Assembly: GCF_005116465.1 (NCBI RefSeq)
Contig: NZ_SWBM01000004.1
Location: 248,001-312,000 of the forward strand
DNA: 64,000 bases
Reading direction: 5' to 3'
Origin: Robertmurraya kyonggiensis
GTDB lineage: Bacteria; Bacillota; Bacilli; Bacillales; Cytobacillaceae
The notes under the pieces were generated by a model, which was given only the letters and a program-made list of their open reading frames with translations, ran no database searches and was not told the origin of the DNA. Within the stretch, counting starts at the first letter, position 1. Every line of letters starts with the position of its first letter. Position numbers and translations under genes: made by a program. Shown piece after piece: positions 45,619-55,362 of the stretch.

Positions 45619-46422
45619 TCACACGATGTAGCCAATTGCTTTTAACTGACTATAAACAAAATCCTTCGCATATTCAAATACTTCATCCCGTTCAGGATCA
45701 TTAAAAATTTCATGGTAACTCTTTGGCCATTCCTTGTATCTTTTTTCAGATAAAGGAGATTGATTAAACCATTCTTTGACAGCCAGCTTATTAACAATCT
45801 TATCGTCTCCGCCTTGCATGACCAGCATTGGTACGTCTTTCGTTTTCGCAAGCTCTTCAAATGCAAGCTTCATCGAATCAGCTAATTCACGATACCATCG
45901 TACGGTTACTTTATCTATATACAGTGTGTCATTCAAATCCGCTTCTAAAACATCTTTATTTCTTGTTGCGATATTAACCGTTATTCCTGGGTTCACTCTT
46001 AACTCTGGAGTAACGAAATTTAAAATGTGTGTAAGCCCATTGATAATTTTGGCTGGTTTTTTAACAAGATCTAAGCAAGGAGAAGAAAGAATAACACCAG
46101 CTAAATCAAATTTCTCTTCTTGAAGCAATCGGATTGTAATCAATCCACCCATACTATGTCCAAATAAAAAAACGGGTAAGTCAAATTGGTAAGCAGTCTC
46201 AACCCATTCCTTTACTTCTGTGACGTACTCATCAAATGAATCGATATGTCCTCTTCTAGACCTTGTAGTGAGACCATGCCCAGGCAGGTCACCCATTATT
46301 ACTTGAAAGCCAGCTGTACGCCACATTTCAATTAACCAACCGTAGCGGCGATGATGCTCTAATGCACCGTGCACCATCACTATGACTCCTTTTGCCTCCC
46401 CATCAGGTTCCCATTTCCACAT
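45619..46422 (-). CDS. ytpA: Lysophospholipase-like alpha/beta hydrolase YtpA
   Basis: The 267-residue alpha/beta hydrolase has the nucleophile elbow FGHSMGG (Ser90), oxyanion HGALEHHRR, and a late Asp (QGGDDKIV) and His (SYHEIFND). In B. subtilis YtpA is tied to bacilysocin synthesis through lysophospholipase activity. ATG at 46422 follows GGAGG by seven bases. It forms an operon with ytpB. Confidence 0.87.
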   Translation of the reverse strand: MWKWEPDGEAKGVIVMVHGALEHHRRYGWLIEMWRTAGFQVIMGDLPGHGLTTRSRRGHIDSFDEYVTEVKEWVETAYQFDLPVFLFGHSMGGLITIRLLQEEKFDLAGVILSSPCLDLVKKPAKIINGLTHILNFVTPELRVNPGITVNIATRNKDVLEADLNDTLYIDKVTVRWYRELADSMKLAFEELAKTKDVPMLVMQGGDDKIVNKLAVKEWFNQSPLSEKRYKEWPKSYHEIFNDPERDEVFEYAKDFVYSQLKAIGYIV

Positions 46423-46698
46423 GAACATTCCTCCTACAAAGCCCATAAGAAAACCGTTAGCGCGTTCGAAAAAACTGATTATTCCTGCGAAGTTCATTCT
46501 AAGAAAATATCCTTAGTGATCAGTCCCAATAGCTGCTTGCGCTAGACAATTCTCATATCAAAAATATACTTTTTTATCTATAAAATATACCCCATTTTAC
46601 CATAAAAATAGGCTCAACTCAGTGTTTTAAATGTTATTTCACACTTCATACGTGAATTTCGGTAAAATTGGATTATATTACACAAGGAGGGATTGCCC

Positions 46699-47214
46699 AT
46701 GATTTATCCATTTCATAACAAATCACCTAATATTGCATCCACTGCCTTCATTGCCGATTATGTCACGATTACCGGAGATGTTGAAATCGGAGACGAATCC
46801 AGCATTTGGTTTAATACCGTAATCAGAGGGGATGTCGCTCCAACGATCATTGGAAAAAAAGTGAATGTGCAAGATAATAGTGTTTTACACCAAAGTCCCC
46901 ACAATCCACTCATCTTAGAAGACGAAGTAACCGTTGGTCACCAAGTTATTTTACATAGCTGTATCATTCGAAAAAAAGCACTGATTGGGATGGGTTCCAT
47001 TATTCTAGACGGAGCGGAGATTGGTGAAGGGGCATTTATCGGGGCAGGAAGTCTGGTGCCACAAGGTAAAAAAATCCCGCCAAACACACTTGCTTTTGGA
47101 AGACCTGCGAAGGTCGTCAGAGAACTCACTGCGGAAGACATTGAGGACATGGAAAGAATCTCGCGAGAATATGCAGAAAAAGGGCAGTATTATAAGTCGT
47201 TGCAGGAGAAATAG
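46699..47214 (+). CDS. ytoA: Gamma-carbonic-anhydrase-like protein YtoA
   Basis: The 171-residue protein is a left-handed beta-helix with hexapeptide repeats (VEIGDESSIWFN, VTVGHQVILHS, ALIGMGSIILDGAEIGEGAFIGAGS), the gamma-CA layout, with metal-ligand-like histidines in HQSPHNP and VGHQVILH. Catalytic activity is not certain. ATG at 46699 lies eight bases after AGGAGG; two extra codons upstream overlap the site. Confidence 0.88.
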   Translation: MIYPFHNKSPNIASTAFIADYVTITGDVEIGDESSIWFNTVIRGDVAPTIIGKKVNVQDNSVLHQSPHNPLILEDEVTVGHQVILHSCIIRKKALIGMGSIILDGAEIGEGAFIGAGSLVPQGKKIPPNTLAFGRPAKVVRELTAEDIEDMERISREYAEKGQYYKSLQEK

Positions 47215-47246
47215 AAGAGGTGCGGATTAAACCCGCACCTCTTCTT
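47213..47246. terminator. Bidirectional terminator between ytoA and metK
   Basis: AAGAGGTGCGG / CCGCACCTCTT with a short loop. Confidence 0.85.
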
Positions 47247-47250
47247 TATA

Positions 47251-48450
47251 CTATTTCTGCGCTTCTACACGAAGCACTTCTGCTTTGTCTGTACGTTCCC
47301 ATGGCAGTTCGATATCCGTACGACCGAAATGTCCGTAGGCAGCTGTTTGCTTATAGATTGGACGACGTAGATCAAGCATCTTGATAATGCCTGCTGGACG
47401 CAAATCGAAGTTATTCCGAACAACTTCAACTAAAACATCCTCTCCTACTTTTCCAGTTCCAAATGTATCAACAGAGATAGAAACAGGTTGAGCAACACCG
47501 ATTGCGTATGCAAGCTGTACTTCTACCTTATCAGCCAGACCAGCAGCTACAAGATTCTTCGCTACATAGCGTGCTGCGTATGCTGCAGAGCGGTCCACTT
47601 TTGTTGGATCCTTACCAGAGAATGCACCGCCACCATGACGTGCATAACCACCATAAGTATCAACAATAATTTTACGACCAGTTAGACCAGCATCCCCTTG
47701 AGGACCACCGATAACAAAACGTCCTGTTGGGTTGATGAAATACTTTGTATTTTCATCAATTAATTCCTTAGGCACAACTGGATTGATGACATGTTCCTTA
47801 AGATTACGTTGAATTTGCTCTAAGCTGATTTCAGGATGATGTTGAGTTGAAATAACAATCGTATCAATGCGAACAGGTTTGTTATTTTCATCATACTCCA
47901 CTGTTACCTGTGTCTTACCATCTGGACGAAGGTACGGAAGAATTTCTTCTTTACGAACCTCTGTTAGACGACGAGATAGTTTATGTGCTAAAGAAATTGG
48001 AAGAGGCATGAGTTCCTTTGTTTCATTACATGCAAATCCGAACATTAAACCTTGGTCTCCTGCTCCAATCGCTTCGATTTCTTCATCTGTCATACTACCT
48101 TCACGTGCTTCTAAAGCTTGGTCAACTCCCATCGCAATATCAGCAGACTGCTCATCAATAGAAGTTAACACCGCACAGGTTTCCGAATCAAATCCATACT
48201 TCGCACGATTATAACCAATTTCCTTAATCGTTTCCCGTACAATTTTTGGAATATCCACATATGTAGATGTAGTGATCTCACCTGCAACTAACACAAGACC
48301 TGTAGTTACAGATGTTTCAGCAGCAACACGAGCGTTAGCATCCTTTGCTAAAATCGCATCTAAAATCGCGTCAGAAATTTGGTCACAAATTTTATCCGGA
48401 TGACCTTCAGTAACTGACTCAGAAGTGAACAAACGCGCGTTTCTTGACAT
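47251..48450 (-). CDS. metK: S-adenosylmethionine synthetase
   Basis: The 399-residue enzyme has [28 protein letters not shown] and [19 protein letters not shown], all conserved MetK signatures. It makes SAM from methionine and ATP. ATG at 48450 follows AGGAGG. Expression is controlled by the SAM-I riboswitch upstream; pckA lies nearby on the other strand as in B. subtilis. Confidence 0.97.
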   Translation of the reverse strand: MSRNARLFTSESVTEGHPDKICDQISDAILDAILAKDANARVAAETSVTTGLVLVAGEITTSTYVDIPKIVRETIKEIGYNRAKYGFDSETCAVLTSIDEQSADIAMGVDQALEAREGSMTDEEIEAIGAGDQGLMFGFACNETKELMPLPISLAHKLSRRLTEVRKEEILPYLRPDGKTQVTVEYDENNKPVRIDTIVISTQHHPEISLEQIQRNLKEHVINPVVPKELIDENTKYFINPTGRFVIGGPQGDAGLTGRKIIVDTYGGYARHGGGAFSGKDPTKVDRSAAYAARYVAKNLVAAGLADKVEVQLAYAIGVAQPVSISVDTFGTGKVGEDVLVEVVRNNFDLRPAGIIKMLDLRRPIYKQTAAYGHFGRTDIELPWERTDKAEVLRVEAQK

Positions 48451-48574
48451 CTGACTTCCTCCTCATATCATTATGGACGAGGGAACCCTCGACTTTGATA
48501 CGGTACTCATTCCCTATGTAGTATGAAATAAACATGGAGATATTATTAGTATTTGATAAAAGCAGAGATAAATA

Positions 48575-48788
48575 TAAAAAAACCTTCCCTAAAAATGAGG
48601 AAAGGTTGAAGTTTACAAATCTCGCCTTTCACTCTTATCGTTCAAGGACTAAATCCTTGCTTCAGGTTAGCACCTTTGCTTTTGTCACAGAGGCTGTTAT
48701 CTTACACACCTCGTCGATAAACAATAGCTGGTTGCTGGGTTTCATAGGGCCCTGTCCCTCCACCTACTCGGGATAAGAGAGTATCCGT
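48575..48788 (-). promoter_or_regulatory. SAM-I (S-box) riboswitch of metK
   Basis: On the minus strand the aptamer begins CTCTTATCCCGAG, has the conserved GGTGGAGGGACAGGGCCC and ATGAAACCCAGCAACC blocks, and closes P1 with GATAAGAG (about 48632-48639). A terminator AACCTTTCCTC / GGGAAGGTT with a T-run (48575-48607) follows. SAM binding promotes termination before metK. Confidence 0.96.
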
Positions 48789-48799
48789 TTCAAATTTAG

Positions 48800-48828
48800 A
48801 TCATATCGAACCAATGCATAAGTGTCAA
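48800..48828 (-). promoter_or_regulatory. SigA promoter of metK
   Basis: On the minus strand a perfect TTGACA (48823-48828), 17 bases, TATGAT (48800-48805), directly before the S-box. Confidence 0.85.
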
Positions 48829-48847
48829 CAGAAAAGCATGAATTCTG

Positions 48848-49222
48848 TCAATTTTTTTCTTCGATAGAACAGCTTCCATCCGTGCATGTCTTTGCCCCAA
48901 ACTTATATCGATTCTTTGCAATCCAGCGATAAATCGGATGTCCAATCAAAGGGATCAACGGAATATATAAAAACAATCCTACTATCAATGTCGGGGGACT
49001 TTTTAAGAGGAGCTTTCTGACCGCATCAAATCCTTTTAAAATATGTCCATTTGGAAGAATAATATGAAGCTCCCTTCTTAGGTCAACCGCACTGAATTGG
49101 CTTCCTTCATATTCTTGTAGCGAAAGCCATTCCATTTTTTGATTCCAATCAAGCTTTTGAAAAGTTCTCTTTGTCCTTTGACAAAGACTACACTTCCCAT
49201 CATATAAGGCAATTATTTTCAT
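48848..49222 (-). CDS. DCC-family (DUF393) thiol-disulfide oxidoreductase-like protein
   Basis: The 124-residue protein opens with the family motif ALYDGKCSLCQRTKR (Cys-x2-Cys) and the following DWNQKMEWLSLQE. A hydrophobic stretch (IVGLFLYIPLIPLIGHPIY) may associate with the membrane, and the tail has extra cysteines (CTDGSC). The DUF393/DCC family is of unknown function but thioredoxin-like. Three in-frame ATGs lie close together; 49222 has the best spacing from AGGA. Confidence 0.82.
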   Translation of the reverse strand: MKIIALYDGKCSLCQRTKRTFQKLDWNQKMEWLSLQEYEGSQFSAVDLRRELHIILPNGHILKGFDAVRKLLLKSPPTLIVGLFLYIPLIPLIGHPIYRWIAKNRYKFGAKTCTDGSCSIEEKN

Positions 49223-49324
49223 CTTCATCATCCTAAAAGGAAATTATAATTTATTTTAACATACTTTCTGTTTATGATTTAATATTCCGAATAATTCGCT
49301 ATTAGTATAGATTAATATCACAAA

Positions 49325-49335
49325 TGTGTTATACT
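49325..49335 (+). promoter_or_regulatory. Candidate CcpN operator overlapping the pckA -10
   Basis: TGTGTTATACT matches the B. subtilis CcpN consensus TRTGHYATAYW at every position and includes an extended -10 (TGT-TATACT) 47-57 bases before the pckA ATG. CcpN is the glycolytic-condition repressor of pckA and gapB in B. subtilis. Confidence 0.65.
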
Positions 49336-49381
49336 ATTCGTGAGTTGTAAAAATATCATGCTGAAGGAAGGTTTTCATCAG

Positions 49382-50968
49382 ATGAACTCAGTTAGTGTCT
49401 CGAACGAGTTAAATGAATTATTAAACCAGGATAACGTGCACGTTCAGCTGTCTGTTCCACAATTGGTAGAGAAAGTTTTAAAACGAAATGAAGGCGTTTT
49501 AACTTCCACTGGCGCTGTTTGTGCAACAACAGGAAAGTATACTGGACGCTCACCTAAAGATAAATACATCGTGGAAGAAAGTACTTCAAAGGATAAGATC
49601 GATTGGGGCCCGCTCAATCAACCATTCCCTAAGGATGCTTTTGACCGTCTCTATAATAAGGTGATTCACTATCTAAAAAATAAAGAAGAAGTTTTTGTGT
49701 TCAAAGGATTTGCTGGAGCAGATAAACAAACTCAGCTTCCGATTCAAGTAGTCAATGAGTATGCTTGGCATAATCTTTTTTCACATCAATTGTTCATTCG
49801 ACCAACAGAGGAAGAATTGTTAAACCATGAAGCTCAATTTACTGTGATTTCTGCTCCAGAGTTTAAAGCAGATCCGAAGGTAGATGGCACGAAGTCAGAA
49901 ACATTTATCATTATTTCCTTTGAACGTCGCACTGTTTTAATTGGTGGTACTGAATACGCAGGAGAAATCAAAAAATCGATTTTCTCTGTCATGAATTATT
50001 TACTTCCTGAGAATCAGATTCTATCTATGCACTGCTCAGCCAACGTCGGGCTTGAGGGTGATGTTGCACTATTCTTTGGCTTGTCTGGTACAGGGAAAAC
50101 CACTCTTTCTGCTGATCCACATCGCCGTTTAATTGGTGACGACGAGCATGGTTGGTCTTCAAATGGCGTATTTAATATTGAAGGTGGCTGCTATGCGAAG
50201 TGTATCAATCTTACACGAGAGAAGGAGCCACAAATTTTTGATGCCATTCGTTTCGGTTCTGTATTGGAAAATGTTGTTCTTAACAAGGAAACACGTGTTG
50301 CCGATTATGATGATGGCACATTAACGGAAAATACGCGTGCTGCTTATACAATTCAATCGATCGATAATATTGTTGACCCAAGTATTGCTGGTCATCCAAA
50401 TACGATTGTCTTTTTAACAGCTGATGCTTTTGGCGTGTTGCCTCCAATTTCGAAGCTAACGAAGGAACAAGCAATGTATCATTTCTTAAGCGGTTATACT
50501 TCGAAGTTAGCTGGAACCGAGCGTGGAATTACCTCTCCAGAGGCGACGTTCTCAACTTGCTTTGGTTCTCCTTTCTTACCGCTTCCTGCAACACGTTATG
50601 CGGAAATGCTTGGGGAAAAAATTGATGAGCACAACTCACAGGTCTACCTTGTGAACACAGGCTGGACTGGTGGAGAATATGGTGTTGGAAGCCGCATGAA
50701 GCTAAGTTACACTCGTGCTATGATTCAAGCTGCTCTTGAAGGCGAATTGAATCATGTGGAAACGGTGAAGGATAGTATTTTTGGTCTTCATATTCCACTT
50801 CATGTACCAGGTGTTCCTGATGCTGTTCTTCAACCAAATAAGACATGGAATGATCAAGCTTCCTACGAAAAGAAAGCAAAGGAATTAGCGGCGAAGTTCA
50901 AGGAGAACTTCGAAAAATTCTCCAATCTTCCTACAGCAATTCGCGAAAAAGGTGGTCCAATCGCGTAA
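49382..50968 (+). CDS. pckA: Phosphoenolpyruvate carboxykinase (ATP)
   Basis: The 528-residue enzyme has [20 protein letters not shown], the kinase loop [12 protein letters not shown] (about 232-243), IGDDEHGWS and NTGWTGG, all PckA hallmarks. It converts oxaloacetate to PEP in gluconeogenesis. The frame opens at 49340, but ATG at 49382 matches the family N terminus; an AAGGAAGG site lies about 10 bases upstream. Probably repressed by CcpN on sugars. Confidence 0.96.
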   Translation: MNSVSVSNELNELLNQDNVHVQLSVPQLVEKVLKRNEGVLTSTGAVCATTGKYTGRSPKDKYIVEESTSKDKIDWGPLNQPFPKDAFDRLYNKVIHYLKNKEEVFVFKGFAGADKQTQLPIQVVNEYAWHNLFSHQLFIRPTEEELLNHEAQFTVISAPEFKADPKVDGTKSETFIIISFERRTVLIGGTEYAGEIKKSIFSVMNYLLPENQILSMHCSANVGLEGDVALFFGLSGTGKTTLSADPHRRLIGDDEHGWSSNGVFNIEGGCYAKCINLTREKEPQIFDAIRFGSVLENVVLNKETRVADYDDGTLTENTRAAYTIQSIDNIVDPSIAGHPNTIVFLTADAFGVLPPISKLTKEQAMYHFLSGYTSKLAGTERGITSPEATFSTCFGSPFLPLPATRYAEMLGEKIDEHNSQVYLVNTGWTGGEYGVGSRMKLSYTRAMIQAALEGELNHVETVKDSIFGLHIPLHVPGVPDAVLQPNKTWNDQASYEKKAKELAAKFKENFEKFSNLPTAIREKGGPIA

Positions 50969-50971
50969 ATA

Positions 50972-51070
50972 TAAGGCTCTTTTCGCAATTATTGTTGGCT
51001 TATGATAATAATTGATTATATGAATAGCAATATTCATTCTAAAAACATTAATAGATAGCGAAAAGTGCCG
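50972..51070 (+). other. Structured 3' region of pckA
   Basis: GGCTCTTTTCGC near 50974 is complementary, with one mismatch, to GCGAAAAGTGCC near 51059, enclosing about 70 AT-rich bases with minor inverted repeats such as GAATA-GCAA-TATTC. No gene fits. It could be a 3' UTR structure or small RNA. Confidence 0.4.
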
Positions 51071-51108
51071 TGCAAAAATAATTTGTAGCACTAATCCACG
51101 TAAGAGGT

Positions 51109-51160
51109 GTAAATGTCGGCTTTAGGACATTTACGAAAAAAACAACAAGTTTTTTTCGTC
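51109..51160 (+). other. Two adjacent hairpins in the pckA 3' flank
   Basis: GTAAATGTC / GACATTTAC (51110-51135) is immediately followed by CGAAAAAAAC / GTTTTTTTCG-like arms (51135-51160). Nothing else is seen between these and the main terminator. Confidence 0.5.
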
Positions 51161-51200
51161 AGAAAATAAACAATCAATAAGAAAACAGTGTAAAATAAAG

Positions 51201-51258
51201 AAGCTGTTTACCATAAGGTTACATGTCTAGTGCGACCTTTGGTAAACAGCTTTTTTGT
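51201..51258 (+). terminator. Main terminator after pckA
   Basis: AAGCTGTTTACCATAAGGT pairs with ACCTTTGGTAAACAGCTT (one bulge) around a 15-base loop and is followed by TTTTTT. Confidence 0.9.
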
Positions 51259-51269
51259 TTGCGTCTCCT

Positions 51270-51475
51270 ATTTTGAATGACAACTCTGTTCTGTTTTTGT
51301 GATATTCTGTCAATCATTTGCCTTTTGGCTGACAGACATGTTCTAGGTCTACTACTTTTTTCAGTCAATTTATCTTTTGGGAGACAACTTTGCTCCGTTT
51401 CTGCTACATCTTGTCAACCAAACCTATTTTGTCTGACAGCTTTGCTCTTTTTCTGAAACTTTTGTCAATCAAATC
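51270..51475. repeat. Tandem 52-bp repeat array, family B
   Basis: TGACA/AGACA units start at 51278, 51330, 51382 and 51434, each exactly 52 bases apart. Each unit has a 5' arm TGACA, an inner tract like GCTTTGCTCTTTTTCTG, and a 3' arm TTGTCAATCAAA or variant. At the 51434 junction TGTCA-AC-CAAA pairs with TTTG-TC-TGACA around CCTAT: a five-base loop and two-by-two internal loop, the same architecture as the family A junction hairpin. It lies between convergent pckA and ytmB, just after the pckA terminator, and is related to the copies at 16.96 kb in reverse orientation. Confidence 0.85.
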
Positions 51476-51497
51476 CCTAGAGAAAGCATGGCACTCT

Positions 51498-51740
51498 TTA
51501 ATTCGTAGAATTCAAAGACACCAACTGATAATGGATCGTTGTCTTTTTGTTCTCCCATTCCACTTTTTGAATTTCACCGATTCCGATCAGATCGCCTTCG
51601 ATTGTTCTCTTTACTTCAATTGGAATTTCTAGTGGATATAAACGATACCCCTCCTTCACTAAAGTAAAAAGATTATCCTTATACCGTTTTTCTTTTCCTT
51701 TTGTGACGATCATTGTGTTTAATTCCATAGGCATACCCAT
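51498..51740 (-). CDS. ytmB: Conserved protein YtmB (DUF2584)
   Basis: The 80-residue protein (MGMPMELNTMIVTKGKEKR...) is a small beta-rich cytoplasmic protein matching YtmB/DUF2584, function unknown. ATG at 51740 lies eight bases after GGAG; three more codons upstream are open but overlap the ribosome site. Confidence 0.8.
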   Translation of the reverse strand: MGMPMELNTMIVTKGKEKRYKDNLFTLVKEGYRLYPLEIPIEVKRTIEGDLIGIGEIQKVEWENKKTTIHYQLVSLNSTN

Positions 51741-51792
51741 TTTAAACACTCCTTTAAAAACTTCCTATTCTATCCCTATCTTACCATTATCC

Positions 51793-52575
51793 CTATTGAT
51801 TTTTCATCCATTTCGTTAAATCCCTCACCACTTCTCGATTGACCTGAGGGGGAAAATAATGCGTAAATGAATCGAAATACCACGTCTCCACCTTTTTATC
51901 CAAAACCTTCAACCTTTTTTCTAAACGATAAGAATGATCGATCGACACATTCTGATCCTTCACACCATGAATGATGAGCGTTGGTACTTGTAATTTTTCC
52001 AAATGAAACAAAGGCGTTCGATACTTATACCGATCAGGAAATTTCGTTGGCGTTCCTCCAATAACCCGCTTCATCATCCGCCTTAAGTCTTTGCGCTCCA
52101 CATAGGTTAGAAACATATCCGACACTCCACCCCATGTCACAACAGAGGCCGCTTCCGGAAAATGAATCGCCGTCAAAAGAGCCATAACCCCGCCTCTCGA
52201 AAACCCAAATATATGTACCTTGCTAACTCTTGGATGAGTACGAAGTAACTCGAAGGCAGAAAATGCATCCTTCCGGTCCTCGCCAGCAAAATCCTCGTTT
52301 CCTTCTCCACCCTGATTACCTCTATAAAAAGGAGCAAAAACAATAAATCCTTCCGAGGCAAATTGCACAAGCCTTCCAGGACGAACTTTCCCTACATTTT
52401 TTATGCCTCCACGGAGATACAAGAATCCATCATATGTCCCTTCCGCTTTCGGCTCTGCTAACATTCCTCTTACCTTTAAGCCATCTGCATAATAGGTGAC
52501 GATCGATAACTCAATACTAGGATTTGGTGAAGGGAATTTCTGCTTCATCATTATTTGACCGTCAGCGTTTGTCAT
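51793..52575 (-). CDS. ytmA: S9-like alpha/beta hydrolase YtmA
   Basis: The 260-residue protein has the prolyl-oligopeptidase-type catalytic domain: FAPFYRGNQGGEG, nucleophile elbow IFGFSRGGVMAL, HGVKDQNVS (Asp) and FTHYFPP (His). It is probably an acyl-peptide or dipeptidyl hydrolase in the cytoplasm; substrate unknown. ATG at 52575 follows AGGAG by eight bases; longer frames to 52626 lack a site. Confidence 0.85.
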   Translation of the reverse strand: MTNADGQIMMKQKFPSPNPSIELSIVTYYADGLKVRGMLAEPKAEGTYDGFLYLRGGIKNVGKVRPGRLVQFASEGFIVFAPFYRGNQGGEGNEDFAGEDRKDAFSAFELLRTHPRVSKVHIFGFSRGGVMALLTAIHFPEAASVVTWGGVSDMFLTYVERKDLRRMMKRVIGGTPTKFPDRYKYRTPLFHLEKLQVPTLIIHGVKDQNVSIDHSYRLEKRLKVLDKKVETWYFDSFTHYFPPQVNREVVRDLTKWMKNQ

Positions 52576-52703
52576 ATGTTCAACTCCTAAAAATTGTTCA
52601 TCTTTTTCATATAGGCATTCACACATTTTTTGACCCCTTCATACGATAAGTTAGGCTCACAAACCTTTTATATAGATTCATTTAACCACGAGGAGGTCAA
52701 AGC

Positions 52704-53699
52704 ATGAAAAAATGGTTAAAAATAAGTGTCACTTGTTTTTTAGCTGCTATCCTTATTATAACGCTAACCGCTTGTAATAATGAAAAAGTGCAAAAAGTAT
52801 CGGTTGCTGAAGTGACTCACTCCATCTTTTATGCACCACAATACGTAGCGCTCGAAAAGGGATTTTTTGAAGAAGAAGGGTTGGATGTTGAATTAACACT
52901 TACAGCAGGTGGAGACAAAGTCATGACTGCCCTCCTATCTGATGGAGCAGATATCGGGCTAGTTGGGTCAGAAACATCCATCTATGTAGCTGCACAAGGT
53001 TCTAGCGATCCGGTCATTAATTTTGCACAGCTTACACAAACAGATGGTACATTCTTAGTTTCTCGTGAGAAAATTGATAATTTCTCATGGGATCAATTGA
53101 AGGGCAGTACGTTCCTTGGGCAACGTAAAGGCGGAATGCCTCAGATGGTTGGAGAATTTGTTTTAAAGAAGCATGGTATTGACCCTCATGCTGATTTAGA
53201 GCTGATTCAAAATATCGACTTTGCAAATATCACAAGTGCTTTTGCTTCAGGTACAGGCGACTTCGTCCAATTGTTCGAACCACAAGCAAGTGTATTTGAG
53301 CAAGAGGGCAGAGGCCATATTATTGCTTCTTTTGGTGAAGAGTCTGGTCATGTTCCTTACACATCCTTCATGGCAAAAGAAAGCTTTATGGATGAGAACA
53401 AAGAAGTCATCGAAAAATTCACTCGCGCTATTTATAAGGCACAACTATGGGTGGAAGAGCACAGTGCCAAAGAAGTAGCCGAAGCCATTCAACCTCAGTT
53501 TGAGGATACGGAACTAGAACTGATTGAAATAGTTGTTGAACGCTATAAGAGGCAAGGTTCATATGCGACTGATCCGATTTTAGGAGAAGATGAATGGAAC
53601 AATCTTCAGGACATTATGGATGAAGCAGGAGAATTGCCAGCACGAATTAATCACAGTGACCTCGTCAATACAGAGATAGCTGATAGTGTTATGGAATAG
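52704..53699 (+). CDS. ytlA: ABC transporter substrate-binding lipoprotein YtlA
   Basis: The 331-residue protein has a lipoprotein signal (lipobox LTAC, Cys24) and a NMT1/SsuA-like binding fold (VAEVTHSIFYAPQYVALEKG, FFEEEGLDVELT, GLVGSETSIYVAAQG). It heads the ytlA-ytlC-ytlD operon for an importer related to sulfonate, nitrate and pyrimidine (THI5) systems. The ligand is unknown; no TPP riboswitch is seen upstream. ATG follows GAGGAGG. Confidence 0.87.
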   Translation: MKKWLKISVTCFLAAILIITLTACNNEKVQKVSVAEVTHSIFYAPQYVALEKGFFEEEGLDVELTLTAGGDKVMTALLSDGADIGLVGSETSIYVAAQGSSDPVINFAQLTQTDGTFLVSREKIDNFSWDQLKGSTFLGQRKGGMPQMVGEFVLKKHGIDPHADLELIQNIDFANITSAFASGTGDFVQLFEPQASVFEQEGRGHIIASFGEESGHVPYTSFMAKESFMDENKEVIEKFTRAIYKAQLWVEEHSAKEVAEAIQPQFEDTELELIEIVVERYKRQGSYATDPILGEDEWNNLQDIMDEAGELPARINHSDLVNTEIADSVME

Positions 53700-53759
53700 A
53701 GAATAGAGATTACAGATTACGAGTACGACCAAATTAGAAAAGAGGAGGCCGAGAAGAAA

Positions 53760-54533
53760 ATGGGATTTTTAAAGATTGATGAAATACACCATACTTATTT
53801 CACCAAAACCTCTGCAACAACGGCCCTCTCCAATATTTCACTTGAGGTTGAAGAAGGAGAATTTGTCTCCTTTCTTGGTCCAAGTGGGTGCGGCAAAACA
53901 ACATTACTCTCGATTATTGCAGGGTTACTGAAACCAACTGAAGGAAAAGTAACTTTGGAGGATCAACTACTTGAAAAACTTGATAACCAAATTGGTTACA
54001 TGCTGCAACAGGATTATTTATTTCCTTGGAAAACCATCGAAGAAAATATCCAATTAGGCCTGAAGCTAAACAACCAATTAACCACTGAAAAAATGAGCTA
54101 TACTTATAAGCTACTAGAACAAATGGGGCTTAGTGGCGTTGAAAAACAATATCCTAGTCAATTATCAGGCGGAATGAGGCAACGTGTTGCCCTTGTTCGC
54201 ACACTGGCTACTGAGCCAAAGCTATTAATGCTAGATGAACCTTTTTCAGCATTAGATTACCAGACCAAGCTACGACTAGAGGACCTTGTCTCTGATACGC
54301 TGAAATCCTTTGGAAAAACAGCCATTTTGGTAACACATGATATCGGTGAGGCTATCGCCATGAGTGATCGCATCTTTCTTTTTTCACCAAGGCCCGGGCA
54401 AATCTATAAAATCATTCACGTTCCAGATGAATTGAGAGCACTTCCTCCTTTTCAGGCGAGAAATCATGAACTTTACTCAGAAATCTTTCAAACGATATGG
54501 AAGGAGGTCGAGAGCGTTGAAACAGAACAGTAA
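53760..54533 (+). CDS. ytlC: ABC transporter ATP-binding protein YtlC
   Basis: The 257-residue ATPase has Walker [12 protein letters not shown], the Q-loop [12 protein letters not shown], the signature [13 protein letters not shown], Walker [13 protein letters not shown] and H-loop VTHDIGEA, of the nitrate/sulfonate/taurine type. It overlaps the permease gene at its 3' end. An AGGAGG site is 11 bases upstream of ATG. Confidence 0.9.
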   Translation: MGFLKIDEIHHTYFTKTSATTALSNISLEVEEGEFVSFLGPSGCGKTTLLSIIAGLLKPTEGKVTLEDQLLEKLDNQIGYMLQQDYLFPWKTIEENIQLGLKLNNQLTTEKMSYTYKLLEQMGLSGVEKQYPSQLSGGMRQRVALVRTLATEPKLLMLDEPFSALDYQTKLRLEDLVSDTLKSFGKTAILVTHDIGEAIAMSDRIFLFSPRPGQIYKIIHVPDELRALPPFQARNHELYSEIFQTIWKEVESVETEQ

Positions 54534-55329
54534 ACTCGAATTCCTCCACAACGAATATATTCAATCTCTCAAACGAGAAAGTCGGTGGGTTCGTTTTTAT
54601 CAATTAATCATTTTCGTCGTATTCTTTGCAGGCTGGGAAATTTTTAGCCGAAATCAATGGATAGACCCGCTTATATTCAGTGCTCCATCAAAGATTTGGA
54701 ATCTTTTAATTGATAAAATAGCTGATGGCTCGCTGTTCTTAGATCTTGGCTATACAGTGAGTGAAACGGTACTTGGCTTTATTTTAGGAACGCTCCTTGG
54801 AACCATTCTTGCTGCGATTCTATGGTGGTCACCATTTCTATCCAAAGTGCTTGATCCCTATTTGGTCGTTTTAAATTCCATGCCTAAAGTTGCTTTAGGA
54901 CCTATCCTAATTGTCGCACTTGGACCAAGTATGACCTCGATTGTTGCCATGGGTGCGATTATATCGGTCATTATTACGACGATTGTGGTGTACACCTCTT
55001 TTCGCGAAGTTGACCCGAATTATTTAAAGGTGCTGCAAACATTTGGAGCAACACGGTTCCAGTCCTTTCGCGAAGCCATCTTACCAGCATGCTTCCCGAC
55101 AATCATATCCACGTTAAAGGTGAATGTGGGCCTTTCATGGGTCGGGGTCATTGTCGGAGAATTTCTCGTTTCCAAAAGAGGTCTCGGCTACATGATCATT
55201 TACGGCTTTCAGGTATTTAATTTTACGCTCGTTTTGTTATCGCTTCTCGTCATTGCGGTCTTTGCCACCATTATGTATCAGCTTGTCGAATTACTAGAAA
55301 AAAAGCTGATCAAAAATAGCTCACAATGA
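54517..55329 (+). CDS. ytlD: ABC transporter permease YtlD
   Basis: The 270-residue permease has six or so spans and the cytoplasmic EAA-like loop [22 protein letters not shown] at 54517 lies inside the end of ytlC (17-base overlap), nine bases after AGGAGG, so the genes are coupled. The reading frame extends upstream to 54466 without a ribosome site. Confidence 0.88.
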   Translation: MKQNSKLEFLHNEYIQSLKRESRWVRFYQLIIFVVFFAGWEIFSRNQWIDPLIFSAPSKIWNLLIDKIADGSLFLDLGYTVSETVLGFILGTLLGTILAAILWWSPFLSKVLDPYLVVLNSMPKVALGPILIVALGPSMTSIVAMGAIISVIITTIVVYTSFREVDPNYLKVLQTFGATRFQSFREAILPACFPTIISTLKVNVGLSWVGVIVGEFLVSKRGLGYMIIYGFQVFNFTLVLLSLLVIAVFATIMYQLVELLEKKLIKNSSQ

Positions 55330-55362
55330 AAAAAGCGACAAGGGTTACTTGCCGCTTTTTTG
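55329..55362. terminator. Bidirectional terminator between ytlD and ytkD
   Basis: AAAAAAGCG-A-CAAG / CTTG-C-CGCTTTTTT with a five-base loop; it includes the ytkD stop codon. Confidence 0.85.

Noticed and set aside
52627-52703. TPP riboswitch before the THI5-like ytlA operon
   Set aside because: The 77-base upstream region is too short and has no CUGAGA-type thi-box sequence.
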